Positions 47,301 to 61,151 of a DNA stretch of 64,000 nucleotides are shown piece after piece (the first letter of the stretch is position 1; each line of letters begins with the position of its first letter). The translations under genes were made by a program, and so were the position numbers. The stretch comes from Clonostachys chloroleuca (Eukaryota; Ascomycota; Sordariomycetes; Hypocreales; Bionectriaceae). Location of the stretch: assembly GCA_037952775.1 (NCBI GenBank), contig JBANAY010000004.1, positions 2,914,001 through 2,978,000 of the forward strand, in the 5' to 3' direction. A model generated the notes under the pieces. That model was not told where the DNA came from, ran no database searches, and saw only the letters and a program-made list of their open reading frames with translations.

Positions 47301-50300
47301 TTGTGGAAAGACATCGTTTCCAGACAGGGAATCCTGATCCGTAGAAGGGTATGCAAACTCTTTGCCCCCGTCCGGTTCCTGGACACAGGGGTTTGAGGAA
47401 TCTGCTATGGATTGGGGTGAGATTACGTCTCATTTCGTCCAGCCTCTGCGAGTGATGCAGATGGGATGACCAAAGCCTCCCATCATCTATGTAACGCTAT
47501 CTCTTGCATTGCAGATGGCCACCACGCTCACACCCTTTCTTTTCCATCCTCTTTCTCCTGGTTCCCACCAGCTGGCTTGCTATTGACAGGGTAGTCTATA
47601 ACAGCCAGATCGGCGCAGGGGTGACCCGATGCGACACTATGGGGCCATCCGAGCCATTCCATTGACAAGGCCCCAGCAGGTGGTAGGTGGCACTGTGGCA
47701 GCGGTTAGTGGCCTCATAGGTACGGTATTAGGCCCCTTGGGTTCGTGAATGTTGTTGCTTAATGTGAGTGGGAAAATGCTTCTTGTTGATGACCCACTGG
47801 AGTCAAGGCTCTTTTCCACGTGTTTTCATGCCATGGTCGTGGTCCTGTCTTTGCCCCGTAGATGAATAGGCCTCGCAGCTCATGAAGGGACATTGGATGG
47901 GTGAATCCATCCTCCCCAGCGCCACACGTGTTTTATGCCTCCGATAGGGAAATCCATCGGCGCTCGAACGCTGCCCAGGTGCGACAGTGCATGGCAGGCA
48001 AACACTGGGATGAGGGGTGCATGCCTGGCGGATGCACTAGGGTATCAATGGAAGTTTGTGATGGATTCAACCCAGAGTCCAGATCGGATTGCTAAATCAG
48101 CACTTGGGGTCGTCCATTGAGTGTGAAGGGGGCTTGGGTGGATCATGTCGGGTGGAAGGGCAGCATTCGCTCTGAAAGGAATAAGAGGAAACATGAGGGG
48201 CGGCCGCCAGGGCTGACCAAGGACCGAACACCATTTGTCGGTAACTAATCCATGTTGAACAACCCTGGGACAAGAGCAGGCGGTAAAAAGCCAATAGGAA
48301 AACCAATCGAATATTGTACCAAAAGGACACGGCACGGTGAGTGCGAACACTCATCATGCCCTACCTTTCTGACGACAATCATTTTGACCATCCCGGCTCG
48401 AGCTGGGCAGGAAAGGGTGTCGCTCGCGCAAGTTGTTTGCCAACAGGGTGGCCAAGATGCATGGAAAGCTGGACCATCGGTTCAAAGGGCCAGCCGTTGC
48501 ACGTTCAGCTCCGTGACCCATGCCGCAGCGTTCCATAATGGGCGAATATAGCCTTATCCTTGTCAGTTTCATCCAGCTCCCTGCGCAATAGGATCGCCTG
48601 TACGTCGACGTCAACTAAGACCTCTTCTTGGTCTGTAGCACAGCATTCAGGTTGAAGAGTGCCTGGGGAAATGGATACCACTACCACCACCGGCAATGTG
48701 GAACGCTGCCTGCTTACCACTCCATATGATCGCTCACAGTTGCGTGGCGCGATGCCAAGGGGCTCTATCCTTGTCTCCGATCTACCCCTTCATTGTGTCC
48801 TAGATTAAAGTGACTATGCCTCCAGTCACAAGGTTCTGTATGACTGCCATACGCTTGGCCAGTGTACATTACATCCGCCCAGCTTCTATGTATGCAAGGC
48901 GGGAGATAAACAGGTGTGGTAGTATTTTGGTTCGGCGCCTGCGGGTCACATGCAAGGTGAGTTTGTATTTGATTGACCAATGTCAGACCGGCGAACTCTA
49001 CCGCAGTCAGATGCCTAGATATGCGTCTGTGACGCCATTATTCTCTTCCCTTTTGGCAGGCTGGTGACGAGCTGAAGAACTGGTGCCTTCCACAAACCCA
49101 TCTTAGAGCATATGGCCAATGCCGATCCGTCGGTTGGCTCCCTCCCCGTCGCCCTCAGAAGCCACTAGCTGGCCCCTACCTTGGCATCCTCAACGGCTCC
49201 GTATTGGACCCGGCCAGTTCTGCACCTGTCCTGTCAGTCACCGCCTGTCAGGGGAAGAACTAAACAACCGTAGCTCAAGCCACCGAGGAGGTTTTCATAT
49301 TGAGGACAGGGAAGGCCGAAAGCAAAAAAAAGAAAGTTCAAACAGTGATGCCACTCCAACAACCCATCCACTTAGTTTGACATCCAGACTTGGCGGCGGT
49401 TAGGGCATTATTCTGCACGCCCCAGAAACAAGCCGTTAGAACGGGACCATCAGCAGCTGTCTCTTTCGGCCATCGTTGCAGCCCTTCCCGTGTCCTGCAT
49501 CGAGGCGCCGGAGCCGGCGAAGCCTCCCTTGTTAGTGATCAGCCATGTATTTCGGTTCCTCTGCTGGGTCTCCCCAACTATGTGGTATTCGGTGTACTTT
49601 GAACATGGTGCCCTTTCCCATTCGAGTGCTATGTTCGAGGCATCCTGGGCGTTACTCAAAACCACTCTCCAGAGGACCTCCGAAGATGCTGAGGTTCTGA
49701 AGATAGACCGACCGTATGCCCCGGCCTTTTCCTTGTGGCGTACAATCAAGTCAATCAGTCTCGTCGATAATATGTGACTGATCTGGGTGATCATTTCGTG
49801 CTAATTCTGCAAATGGTGTGGAGCCTAGCCGCTCACTCATCTACACAAACTATTAGGTCAAACCTGCGCGCTCTTCCCGAGCTGACATCCTTTGAGTTAT
49901 CCTTGCAGCCTGTTTGATTGAGACCGACGTAATCCTTGGCCACATAATGCACCCAACACGGTACCAGCTGATGAAATGTAGCTAGCCTCGCACATTGAGC
50001 GTTTGCCTGGAAGACGTGGTGACTCCCTGTCCCTCGGCCCACTCTTCTCATTGACCGCCCCCCTTTCCAAGGAGATGCATAGCAGCTCCCTCACCAGTCC
50101 GTTGCTTTCTTTTTCTGAGCGGGTATGTCTTAACACCTCCAGGTCCTAGCCTATGGGAATGAACAGCCTCCGTTCCACATCGTTATGAGGCACGTTTCCC
50201 ATTTCGCTTATAGGGTGACTGCGAGGAATCAGGCTGTGACTGGGGGGAGGGGTGCATCCAGGTTTTTCTTTGTGCTGATTTATGCCTCTTGATGGTCCTT

Positions 50301-53300
50301 TATTTTAGAGCCCCCTGCTCGGGAAGACCCTCGCTGCCCATAAGCGACACATTTCTCAAAGATCGACAGCTACCGACGACAGTTGGGGCTGCGCATATCG
50401 GATTGTCTCTCTTTGAACACACTTGTTTTCTTGTGTAACATGACTTGGAAAGACATTTCCCCTATTTCCCTTGCCTCCAAACGAGACCTGTCACGGTCGC
50501 CTTTTTCTTATCCGGCATTCGTCGCACGCCGGTCTAGCTAAACCGTGCAATGTAGACCGGCAACATTCCATCCTAGTCTGACTCGTACACTCACAAAGTC
50601 TAGACAAGGGCCCAAAATGGCTCCGGCATGGCAAACTTCTCAAGCGCTTGAGCCCCAATTTGAAAAATTTAGCCTCAATGAATGTATGGCGGGCGCATTT
50701 CATCCTTCACCTGATGTCAAGGAGAACCCCCGGTGACCCCAGAATAGATCTGAAAAGCTTGTGATCTGCATTCCAAGGCGCCACCAGCGCCTCGCCGCCA
50801 GACCCTAGCTTTCCCCCAACTCAATTTGCCAACCCCAGAAAAAGGCTGAGCCATTGCCGGGCGCCGCTGGACTTGGCTTCACTGTGGTGGCTGGATTCCG
50901 CAGCCTCGTTGGCAGGGATTAGCCAGGGTCCCATGGTGGCTTGACAGCCATTGTCTAGGTCGGGTGGTCCGTACTGATCACCGTCCCATCAATTGTTGTA
51001 CCAGTTAGTCAATCCAACCTTGTTGTGCCCAGTAACTCTGCGTACACAGAGCCTACATACGTATGTATCAATAAGTGTGCATGGCATCGGGGCTGATGGC
51101 CCCCTGGCTAAAAGAGTGCTCATTATTCTTTTCAGCAAGGTTAGTTCAAGTACCCGTTTGTTCAGAAGCCTTTGGATGTGACGATGACTGCGCTGGATAT
51201 TGCTCGCACCCTTGCGAGCGTTGCTCTGATCGATGATGTATAAACACAGTATATGGGCATATCCATTCGTCAAGCGCGCACTTCGTCAGAAAATAAGGGC
51301 ACATCGAACTCTGTACCAGTCGTTGATTTCAATACACCCGTGCGCTGGGTTGTGAGCATCATTGGGGTTCTTTGAGCAGCTCAACACGTGTGAGGTGGTC
51401 CAGTTCTCGTTTAGGCTTCCCTGGATCAGGGAAGGTACAATGGGGGCGGCGTCAGTGGCTCTCGCCCTATCTCAATGGCTGGCGGGACTTGCAGGGACCG
51501 CGGAATGGGCGCCAGATGCAACACATGACGATCCGGATTTCGGAATCACCCGTGAGGGCGGCAAGCTTTCTGAAGGCCCACACCACATTCTTGGTGAGCG
51601 ATCCAGATCGCGTTGTATTAACCTCGCACGAAAGGGAGATGAACGAAACCAAAGGTCGTCAACCCGAATTGGTATTGGCTTTTAGAGCCGGAAGGAAAGC
51701 ATTGAAGCCACGTATGCCTTTAGTCTTTCATAGTCCCCTGGGGTCTTTGGATAGGGAACCCTGGCCTAGAATGCCTCTGACCTACCACATACCAAAGGAC
51801 GGCCGTGCCGTGTTGCCATGACACTTGTAACTGAATTGCAAGACTGCTGATGGAGAGCAAGTTTCCATGGCTCGTCAATTGAATGTGGAATGTGGCAGCG
51901 CCTTTGACGCCCTAGCCGTTAGCAAACGGCGTAGTGTCTCGTCTGTCTTGCTCCCCTCCCTATTGACGCATTGACGGGCGGTTCTCGCTCACGCCTTGTT
52001 TCAAGGTACTCGTGAGGATCAGAGAGAAGTCGCCGAGATATATTGGGACAACCAATGGAAGCTATTAGGCTATTGAAGTCATGGCTGGCCAACTTGAGAT
52101 GTTTGGTAATTGCCAGTCAGCTTCAAATCTTGATGTGTGTAACTCCCCGGACCAACCCAGTGAATACCAGGCTTGGAGTTACTTTGCGGTACATTGCAAG
52201 TGTGCCCATCCGCACTGGACTGGGGCTAGGGAGTGACGAATGATCGCCTGTCGTTACTCCCTGCGGCTGCCCCACTCCACTGTCGGTTAGTGCTTCAGCT
52301 GAGTCCAGGCCTTGTTTGAGCGGGTCAGGTCTGTAGAATTATTGATTGCGCAAGGGATTTCAATTTGAAGGCTCCCAATCCGTTCGACCTGAACGAGCTG
52401 GGGTAATATGAACGGCGATTCCGATGCCATTGATCTCTAGATCGGAGCATGGGCTAGCACGCTGACGTTCATGGTTCCCAATAGATGGAAACACATGGTT
52501 TGTTCAGAAAACTCTGTATTTGGCTATGAGTTTAGCACGAAGAACTGAACCATGTAGTGTGAGGGAGGGAAGGGCTGGATGTTCTACCTCAATAAGGTGC
52601 TGGTATTTGACACATATTGGCTATCACCATATGTGCAGTGCATGTTAACTCCAGAATTTGGCTTTGTGTATCTTCCGCAGCCATAGAACGCGTTCGTCAT
52701 CAACAAGGCTTTAGTTGGTAGGACAGCGTGGACTAAAACATCGATGGCTTTGAGACCTCATCTCGTCCGAAAATACCTGTGATTAAAATCCCTACAAAGA
52801 AAGATTGAATGAGCCGCTAAGCATCGCACAATATGAATGAGGTGAGGTGACGGCCATGCCTCTCAAGGGATGGAATGTGCGTAACTGGTGCCAAAGGTCG
52901 AGCTTACTAGGTGCCATAGAGTGGCATACTCAAGCCATGGCGTGCAAGCCGAAGCGGCTACGCATTCCGATCAGTTGGTGTCAGATGTTTGGGCACGCCT
53001 CCACCGCCATCTGCAAGCCATGGCCGAGGAGCTTCAACCTCAGTCCCAAACCACCGGATGAGCCGCACAAGTAGCTTGGCTGTCTATAGGTCGATGACGG
53101 TACGATGACGAGGGACAGATGCGATCAGCAATCCGCCTGGCTGGGAATCGGGCTGTTGATTGTGGCGGCGGTTGGTGGTAGAGAATGATGAGACCTCGGG
53201 TCAGGGCAATGCATGGATATCCATAATAATTCTCAGGGGAGTAGATACGGGCCGGGAGTATGTGACTGTGTGAGATTGGGCGGGTGTGTGGATTGGATGC

Positions 53301-56300
53301 AGGGGCAGGGGCTCTAATGTGGCAGCAAGGCCATTAATTGCGTATGCGTACCTGTCCCAGCACCCACTCAGCCCAAGGGAGAGGAAGGAGGGACCTGTCT
53401 TCACAAATATTACTCAGGGATTGGCAGGCACGTAGAGCTTTCACGGGGACAGACCAGCGTTGCATATACCTCCCTCCTAGCCTTCTCTTGTTGTATTTTC
53501 ATCAGTGTCTGTGGGCAGATGAGGCAGCATTCCGAGATGGTAATCAATCAGATGAAATGAAGCTGTGCGTCGAGCCGTATGTCAGGTACAGCCACCGTGT
53601 ATTAAAAAATGTATTGGAAATATTGGTTCCACAATCCACTTCGCTCCCGACTATCTAAACACCATGATGTTGCTAGCATCCATAAAACCAAAGTCGTGAT
53701 GGCTGAACGACCTGCTGATTTTCTAGAAGCACCGTCCCCTAGTCTGCCCCGCGAGAGAGGCCAGCAGTCAAGTTGCAGCAGTCCGGGCTATAAATACTTG
53801 CTTTGATGCCATCACCCTAGAAGAGTATCAGAGAAGATGCGGCCGTGTCCGTGCTAGGTACCACTGGATGAGGAGCCGGCGAACTGAAGTCGGCAGATCA
53901 CATACGTTTTAGCAAGGATACGGTGGCTACCAAACGCCATGTTTTCGGTAAGGCATGGTGAGATGACCATGCATGCCTATCGGGGAATTTCAGCCTTCTG
54001 CTGTAAAGGTCGGTAGCGACGAAAAAGGAAGGGTGCTAGCAATCAATTCGTTGAGGCTGAGAATAGAAGCTGGGCTCCAGACGCTTGGGAATCCTAGAGC
54101 TGAGCATCTTGGCGTGCACAACAGGCCTGGTGCAGCGTGGGACAGGCCCCAATATCACATAGCCATGGCCTATCAAGTTTCGGCAGTGGTGGCCAACCGC
54201 ACTCCCTTCCAGATCTTGTAGGCTTTTTGGACCTTCCTTTGGGCGGAAGCACCTACGAATGAAATGGCCATTTCAAGCGAGACGGTCTTACATGTAAGAA
54301 AATAATGAGCTCGTGAAGGGGGGGCTGAGAAGAGAAAGGAGCCAACAATGCGTGGCACAACAAGCCTAACATTTCATTTCTAACCATGCAGTCTACTCAA
54401 GCAAAGCCAGATGCTGCGCTGGTTTCCACGCCATACTTGGACCCGGCCCTCGATGATTACACAGGCGAGCATGCCTAGAAAGCAGCGGAAGAAGCCGACC
54501 TTCAGGGAGCTGAGTAGAGTAACAGCATTGGCCACGTGCTGTCATGCTCATCCTGGATGGGCAAGACGTGGTATTAGAAAAAAGATACAGAAAGCCTTAT
54601 GCTTGCTGCGAGGTAATAATATGAAGATTGGCGATTTTTAAATGGAGAGGCATTGCATGGCTCAGCACACACCTGTTCCGCGATTACGTACCTAGTTATT
54701 AACACTCCCAGAGAAGCGGCAGAAAGGGACTTTGCGAGCCTATTACTGCATGCATACCTGCACACTAGTGTCAAAACCAAACTGCAGGTTACAGCTGGTA
54801 ATGAGGCTATTGTTTAATTTATTCCATTAATATTTGTTGCACAATTCAATTCATTGAATTCACGGCATGACACGCGCAGTCTGGCCTCGTCCCGAAATTG
54901 GCTGACAAGCACCGACGAGCCTTGATTCAAGGAATTCGACACCGTCCAGTCACTACAAGGAACAAGGCCCAGCATTCCAGGTTCTATTTTTTCTCTCGTT
55001 GATAGCGTGCTCTGGCCGCTCTTTCAGCTGCTGTCTAGTTCCGAGCCTACATATAATTAATCAGTGAGTAGGCCGTCAGTCATAGGGCCACCCCTGACAC
55101 TGCTGCAAGACGAGGGATCAGGGTGAATTCCGTTTAGAGACACTCTTCACGCCACGGACGAGCCACCACACCTCAGGTATTTGCGAGTGGACTGCTGGGT
55201 ATCTCCAGTACCTGGCCCAATCCCGGCACCTCCTTCTATCGCCATGTGTACCCGCTACTTGACGACCTCAGCAGCCGCAAGGAGGTAATCATGTAGGTAC
55301 CTCAACAGGCTGGCTAGCTGACTAACTGGCCGGATGCGCAGCGCAGCACACGCAAGCACGCACACCACCCTTCCCCGGCCCCCGCCAACTTGGTGGTTGG
55401 CAGAATCTGATGTGTCTAGCCCTGGCCTGCAAGTACATATAATCCTCGAGACCATTGAGAATTCAGTGAGAGAGATTCGTCCCACTCCAGCGTCGATGAA
55501 GCCGCCCGATGCGTCTGCATCTACCCTGCCTACATGCATACGGCTCCAACCAAGAAACGGGGTCCTGGAAGGACGGGGGCGGGTCCTTCGTGACACGCCA
55601 GGCAGTGGCTCTAGTCGAGAAGGCTGAGATATGCCCCTGCTCTGATCCATCCGATAATATGTTGGTTGCTGCAATAGCCACCAGATACATCCACGCACGA
55701 GGCCCACTCCGGCCAGGTTTCCTGAGATCCCGCCCTCCATAAGGACCAGGGCGTGGTACATGGTAAGTGGGCCTAGCCTACTAGGGAGATGGAGACGTAC
55801 GTCCCAGGTCCCCGACTGACTGAAGTCGAACGAGGACAGCCGCAACAGGCTGGGCGCATAGTCCCGTCGCGCAAGTGCCTCGACAATTAGCAGCAAGACC
55901 TGACCGGCGCTGGCCACTGCGGCTGGGGGCAGCCACGAGTACTCGGTACCTTCCGCGCCTGCTCAGCTCGAGGCCGGGTTGGGGCACGGGGGCAGCGAGG
56001 CATGGCAGGTACGGCTCGCACGCCCTCCTCGCACCTCCCTCACGCTCACCCTCCTCCGTCAGGCTGGCCGCTCCTGGGAGTAGCGACACTCCACAGCAGG
56101 TCTTGCCAGGCTAGAGTATTGCTCGCGCTAAACTCAAAATGCTGCCAAGCCTATCTGCGGTCCAGGCCCTGGCCCTGCTCGCTCCCCACCCCCAAAAGCC
56201 ATGGACCCAGGACCCCAGCAGCCGTGGGTGATTGGATGCTCATGTAATGTAGGTACAGTCCTCGTCAACGCCAGAGAACGCAATGGGCTGCCGATGCCAC

Positions 56301-57181
56301 CAACTCCGGCCAGCTAGCCCTCTCGCTGTTACTGCCTGTACCTTCCTCTGCCTAGACATATACATATACGTACTACTCGCAGCCCACATTTCTCAAGGGT
56401 CGGAGACGCCAGACCGACGCCACCTGGGTAAACCTTAATCATCTGAATCTCGTCCGCTCTCGATCTCCTTGTTACCTACCTACTTCTCAGCTGCTCTCCA
56501 TATTCTCCTTGGTTCATTCATTCTTGTTGTATTCTATCCCGGCGTCTGGGTCCTTTTTACTTCTCCTTTCCCGTCTCACTGCCTCAGAAAGCCTCCTCTA
56601 GAAGCCACTAGCCACAATTACTCTCGCCTGGATCCATCATACTCTTGATTACTTGAACTTTATACTGGTTTTCTAAATTTCAGGCCTGGCGCGTGCTTCG
56701 TCCTTTACTTGACTAACCGGCAGACGGCCTTATCCGCAGCATACATACATATAACTAGGCAGCGTTCTCGAAGTTTGCAACTGGTCCCTGCCTGTTACTT
56801 TTCCCTCACAAGCGACTTCCATTCACCATTTTCATCCCCCCCGGCCACTCAGCAGGACTTTACTCCAGGATACCCACCATCACAGACCACAATTGCTTGA
56901 CTCTGCATCTGCATCACCTCTGATATATTGTTTGCCTGTATCGACATTGCGGAGACACTATTTATTCACTCGCCCACCCAGCTCTACGGATCACTCATCT
57001 CAGGCTCGGGCTTCCTAGACAGCTTTTCGTATCTTCCTTGGTGGCAGCCAGAACCAAAATCGAGGATTGCCGTAACAAACACCATTGAACGCAAAACGCA
57101 CAGCTTTGCCTACTACCGCCAAAGCACAAGTCTACGAAGACCTTTGTTTTCCTTTGGAGAAATCGGTATTCCTTGGATGTC
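44305..57181. other. Gene-poor region, 12.9 kb, ending in a long leader
   Basis: I find no coding region with domain, splice structure or coding-like composition. Minus-strand frames such as 46303-46878 and 55255-55917 look like chance. No transposon ORF, terminal repeat or tRNA recognised. Base composition is mixed and not obviously RIP-mutated. The stretch probably contains the extended regulatory region of the downstream C2H2 regulator and may carry non-coding transcripts. Confidence 0.45.
56297..57181 (+). promoter_or_regulatory. ATG-free leader of the FlbC-like gene
   Basis: From the ATG at 56294 to the one at 57177 there is no ATG on the plus strand (~880 nt), where about 14 would be expected by chance. 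The stretch is CT-rich. This is the signature of a long scanned 5' UTR, possibly with introns. Confidence 0.6.
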
Positions 57182-57188
57182 ATGTTGA
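57177..57188 (+). promoter_or_regulatory. Three-codon uORF overlapping the main start
   Basis: ATG TCA TGT TGA begins 5 nt before the main ATG (57182) in another frame and ends 4 nt after it. It is the first ATG after the long ATG-free leader, so initiation here would compete directly with the main start. Confidence 0.55.
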
Positions 57189-58267
57189 CAGCAAATCCAC
57201 CTCTGACCAGCTCTGCGCTTCCTGATCCCACCATCAAGCGGCCATCGGATCAGATACTGCCCTCTTGGCCATCCTCCTCCTCCTCGTCGTCGTATCTACC
57301 AGAGCGACCATTGTCCTCAGAAATGGACGCATACCAGGCGGCATCCAGCCAAGGCCCTGAGCCAGTTCGCTCCCAAGGACGCACTGCCCCTCCACTCCCA
57401 TCCTCACAGCCTCATTTACCAACGCCTACGACGACAGCGAGCCATATCGACTCCTACTCTTTCACGAGAACGGCGCCAAGCTACACCCTCTCCAACTCAC
57501 CACAGCAGCCACACCCGAATCTCCCCCCATACAACGCGCTCCCATCACCCACTCCATCAAGCGCCTCTGGACATCTCGACTCGTACTCTTATACAACCTC
57601 GAGACCACCCAACTTCAGCATTCCCTCGTCCGCACAGCACCATTTGTCGTCGTACTCGACTCTCCCGTCTCCCACAACCCAATCTCCGCCCACTGGGCTT
57701 GGACCCCGAGGACTTCTCCCTGTCAGCGGTTCTTTTGGTCCACCTCCCACAGCTTCGGGAATGGCTCCTCCCCAACCCTACAGACCCTATCCCTACCAGT
57801 CTTTGCCACAGTTGAACGGGCCGGTTATGAGCAACATTCATCAGCCAGGCGGTCAGATGGCTATAATTCCAGGCTTGGTCCAACCTCCTACCTTTTCGCA
57901 ACACCCTCATATCATGTACGGGCAACAGTCGCAAACACCACAGGACCGGCCATTCAAGTGCGATCAGTGTGTTCAGTCTTTCAGTCGAAATCACGATCTT
58001 AAACGGCACAAGCGAATTCACCTCGCCATCAAACCGTTCCCCTGCACATATTGCAGCAAGACTTTCTCTCGGAAGGATGCACTCAAGGTAAGCTCCGCTC
58101 AGTCAAGCACTTGCATTATCCACTCTGATTTACTAACACGGCCTTTACAGAGACACCGACTTGTCAAGGGGTGCGAGATGAAAGCAAACGAAGGCAATCA
58201 AGCCAATAACCAGAATGGTTGTCGAGAGGGAGAGGGCGAATCTGACAACAATACCACCAGCTCATAG
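57182..58267 (+). CDS. flbC: C2H2 zinc-finger transcription factor, FlbC-like
   Basis: Exons 57182-58087 and 58151-58267 with a 63-nt GTAAGC...TTACAG intron; 340 residues. The N-terminal ~255 residues are disordered and rich in Ser, Pro, Tyr, Gln and His, with an imperfect repeat around SHIDSYSFTRTAPSYTLS and GHLDSYSYTTSRPPNFS. Two C-terminal zinc fingers follow. The first, RPFKCDQCVQSFSRNHDLKRH, is C-X2-C-X12-H-X3-H. The second, FPCTYCSKTFSRKDALK-RHRLVKGC, is split by the intron and ends with Cys in place of the last His. Length and layout fit the conidiation activator FlbC, which activates brlA in Aspergillus. The symbol is a family-level judgement; another two-finger regulator with the same finger type is possible. 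Confidence 0.9.
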   Translation: MLTANPPLTSSALPDPTIKRPSDQILPSWPSSSSSSSYLPERPLSSEMDAYQAASSQGPEPVRSQGRTAPPLPSSQPHLPTPTTTASHIDSYSFTRTAPSYTLSNSPQQPHPNLPPYNALPSPTPSSASGHLDSYSYTTSRPPNFSIPSSAQHHLSSYSTLPSPTTQSPPTGLGPRGLLPVSGSFGPPPTASGMAPPQPYRPYPYQSLPQLNGPVMSNIHQPGGQMAIIPGLVQPPTFSQHPHIMYGQQSQTPQDRPFKCDQCVQSFSRNHDLKRHKRIHLAIKPFPCTYCSKTFSRKDALKVSSAQSSTCIIHSDLLTRPLQRHRLVKGCEMKANEGNQANNQNGCREGEGESDNNTTSS

Positions 58268-61151
58268 AGCTGAAGTGCGATACCAAGCGATCAAAATCGG
58301 GTAGACCGATCATCTTTGTACACTGATGACCCTCAAGTGCTGGAACGGGACATGGATCGAATCCACAGTGATAGTAATGATATAAATAACCATGGGACAG
58401 GAGATCCCTATGCATTTTAGTTTTCAATGGCGAATCAACATCACGAAATTTATTATTTATTGGCTCGGCTCTGTGGCACTCGGGTAGATCTCATGGATGC
58501 AATGAGGGCTGTATTTCACCTTTTCTATAGTGGCAGCCGAACAAGCTGCCTCCTTTTCCCATAGTGAGAAGTTGTAATAAGACACTACGACATATCTCCT
58601 GCCCTGGAACGGCATATTTTGTTGAAAGTGATGATGAATCAAGGCTGAATACCAGGGTTTTCTTATTCCATAATTAGTACAATGTCAAAAGATCGTTGGA
58701 CACATATGGCTTTACACACTGATTCACTTTGGCGGCATGGAAACACCGCCCACCAAAAGATCTAGTTCTGTGACAGGAAATCGTATTAGAACAACTCGAG
58801 GAATTTAGAAAGGCGTCTCATACGATGAATTGACCCAACATTACTTAGCTCTGTACGGCATCCGACAGCCTTACCTTCAATGTTCAAAGGCAAAGATCCA
58901 TCATCTAAGGAATTTCTTGCTGTCGGTTGTATTTTGATGCTCTTCAAGATGTGAAATTTCGATGTAAAATAGTGCTTGCCCTTGTTCTTTACCTAAATTT
59001 GATCTGAACTGTGGCATGTGGATGGATTTAATCGTCGTGTATTTATGCTATTGTATGATGAACAACATGTGATTTGTGGGATTTAGGGTAGGTGACATAT
59101 CTTTGAAGATGAAAACATCACGGCGGTTTGGAACATTTCTCGCCCAAAGTCTACAAGATAGGCTGGGTAAAGTCTCTAATCTCACAGATTGAAATATCTT
59201 GACTTTGACAAGGTTGTCTGAAGCCGCTTTGCTTGCTCTACTATCAACCGCATCTGGGCTGGGTGATCACTGCAGGTTGCAGTAAACCTAAGAGTGTACT
59301 CTCGTTTACACCCCATGCATCTTTCCTTTGAGTAGCTCAACGGACTTTTGTGAAGGCTAAGTTGCCGAAAAATCCCAAGGAGGTATTGCCAAGTATCTCG
59401 TTGTCTGGGTACTTGCCCGAGAACCAAGGAGCTGGATCTTGCGACATCTGCGAAATACAGGTATCTCTGGTACTACGACATGATTGGAAGCCCTGTTTTC
59501 TCTTCTCGCCGGACCATGACGTTTGGAAAATCGAGTACGGGAAGTGCCGAAGGAAATTATTCTTATCCTCATCAAGAGGCGGTCTAAAGCTCGTTCCAAT
59601 CCATGGATCGCACTCGCATTCATCGCCGAACTGTTCTATCGGCCCTTAATAGCACTCACCAAATGAGTTAGTAGGGCCCTTTGTTCAATGTTCAATTACG
59701 TTTTCAATCCACGAGACCGTTGAATCCCGCAGGGTTGGCTGGCGCGTCCGCGGGATAGGCGACTCCGGAGGCGGGCCGATCTCATCTACCGCTTACCCTC
59801 GAGGCACTGGGCTGGATCTATTTTGGAGCGTTGCAGCCGGTAGCCGATCAGACACCGGGTGTCGCGACCCGTCTCAGCCCTACTCGGTGCAATAATGGCT
59901 GAGGGCACTACTGTAGTACGTAACACCCCCGTTAGAAGGGAACCTCACCGCTCCCCGGCGCAAACCTTGTTCACTTCGTATTGTCCGTCCAGGTCTCACT
60001 CTCCATGGCGGCTTGTTCTGTTATCCACCAGGCGAGCCACCACTGGAGCAGCTTCCTCGCACCCCTCCCCGCTCCTTATTTTCTCGTAATGCCTGAATCG
60101 AGTCCTCTCCATCTTCCCACATCTTGGGACCTATGTAGTTGGGAGATGACCACGAGCTGGTTTAGTCTGTCGGCCCTTTCTTCGACCCACACCCACGCCC
60201 CCAAGATGTACCCCGGATTTTCCCTCCAAGTAGATGGATAACTAGTGGCATCAAGACTTCCATACCGCGTTGATTCTATGAAAGGATGGAGACGGCTGTG
60301 TACAAAGCTTGGAGAAGCGATACCCGTAGTCTGTGTAGGCTGAACGCCGCCGACCTGCCGTCCAATGAGGCCCTGCAAGTGCCTGAAGTCCCAGCTTTCT
60401 CACCAAGTCGTCGTCATGCCTCCAAAGTAAGACCGAATAAGCTGCCAAGAAGCGAACGGAACGTCATTGGGCACAACCTACTGTCTAGCTGGATTCCATT
60501 CATCGGTGGAGGGAGCCGGTTCGGTTCTTCTAGGCTGAGCCTAAAGTCCACATGGGGGAGTGAGACTTGATCGACACACTCTCTACGGAGTGGCATGCAA
60601 GTCGAAACCCTCAACAAAAACGGCCTGATCCACACTCCTTTTGTTCGTTATTCAGCTCAGCCTCATACGCAGGAGAATTCCCCGACCGGAGTCAAGACCT
60701 ACCGGCTTGGCCAAGACTAATTCCCTCACCGGTTGTTCGAAAACCGTCGTGTCTGACGGGTAGAGGTGCCGAGAGCCCACGAGAATATTGAGTGTTGGCA
60801 AGTAAGAGACACTTCCAAGAAGAGTTAAGCAGAGCGCCATGTCTGGATAAGCTGTGCAGAGCATGGCTGCAACAGGCCATCATCAAATTCGTATCCTCGT
60901 CAGCCGCAAGACACCTGCAGCTCCTCGAGCTCGTATCGGTTATGCCTATTGTCGGGCATCGGGAGATCCATGGAATGCGTCTTCCTTGGCCAGGACGAAC
61001 TTTATTCTTCTATAAATTGAGACCACTCCCCCTCAGTCTCTTCCAGTCTTTCTCATCCAGCATCACCTCAAGAGCCTTCCAGACAAAGAACAACTTTAAA
61101 GAACTCTTTTCAATACCTTAATTCAAAACCATCCACTCCCAATCCACCAAG
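58268..61151. other. Intergenic, 2.9 kb
   Basis: The left end is the 3' UTR of the C2H2 gene and the right end the promoter of the secreted protein. Small frames near 59182-59649 and 60251-60791 show no domain or splice structure. No RNA gene recognised. Confidence 0.4.
61011..61016 (+). promoter_or_regulatory. TATA box of the secreted-protein gene
   Basis: TATAAA lies 141 bp before the ATG and is followed by a CT-rich stretch (CAGTCTCTTCCAGTC), the usual layout of strong fungal promoters. Confidence 0.6.

Noticed and set aside
55255..55917. 220-codon minus-strand open frame in the gene-poor region
   Set aside because: No domain, no splice structure, and composition follows local GC bias.
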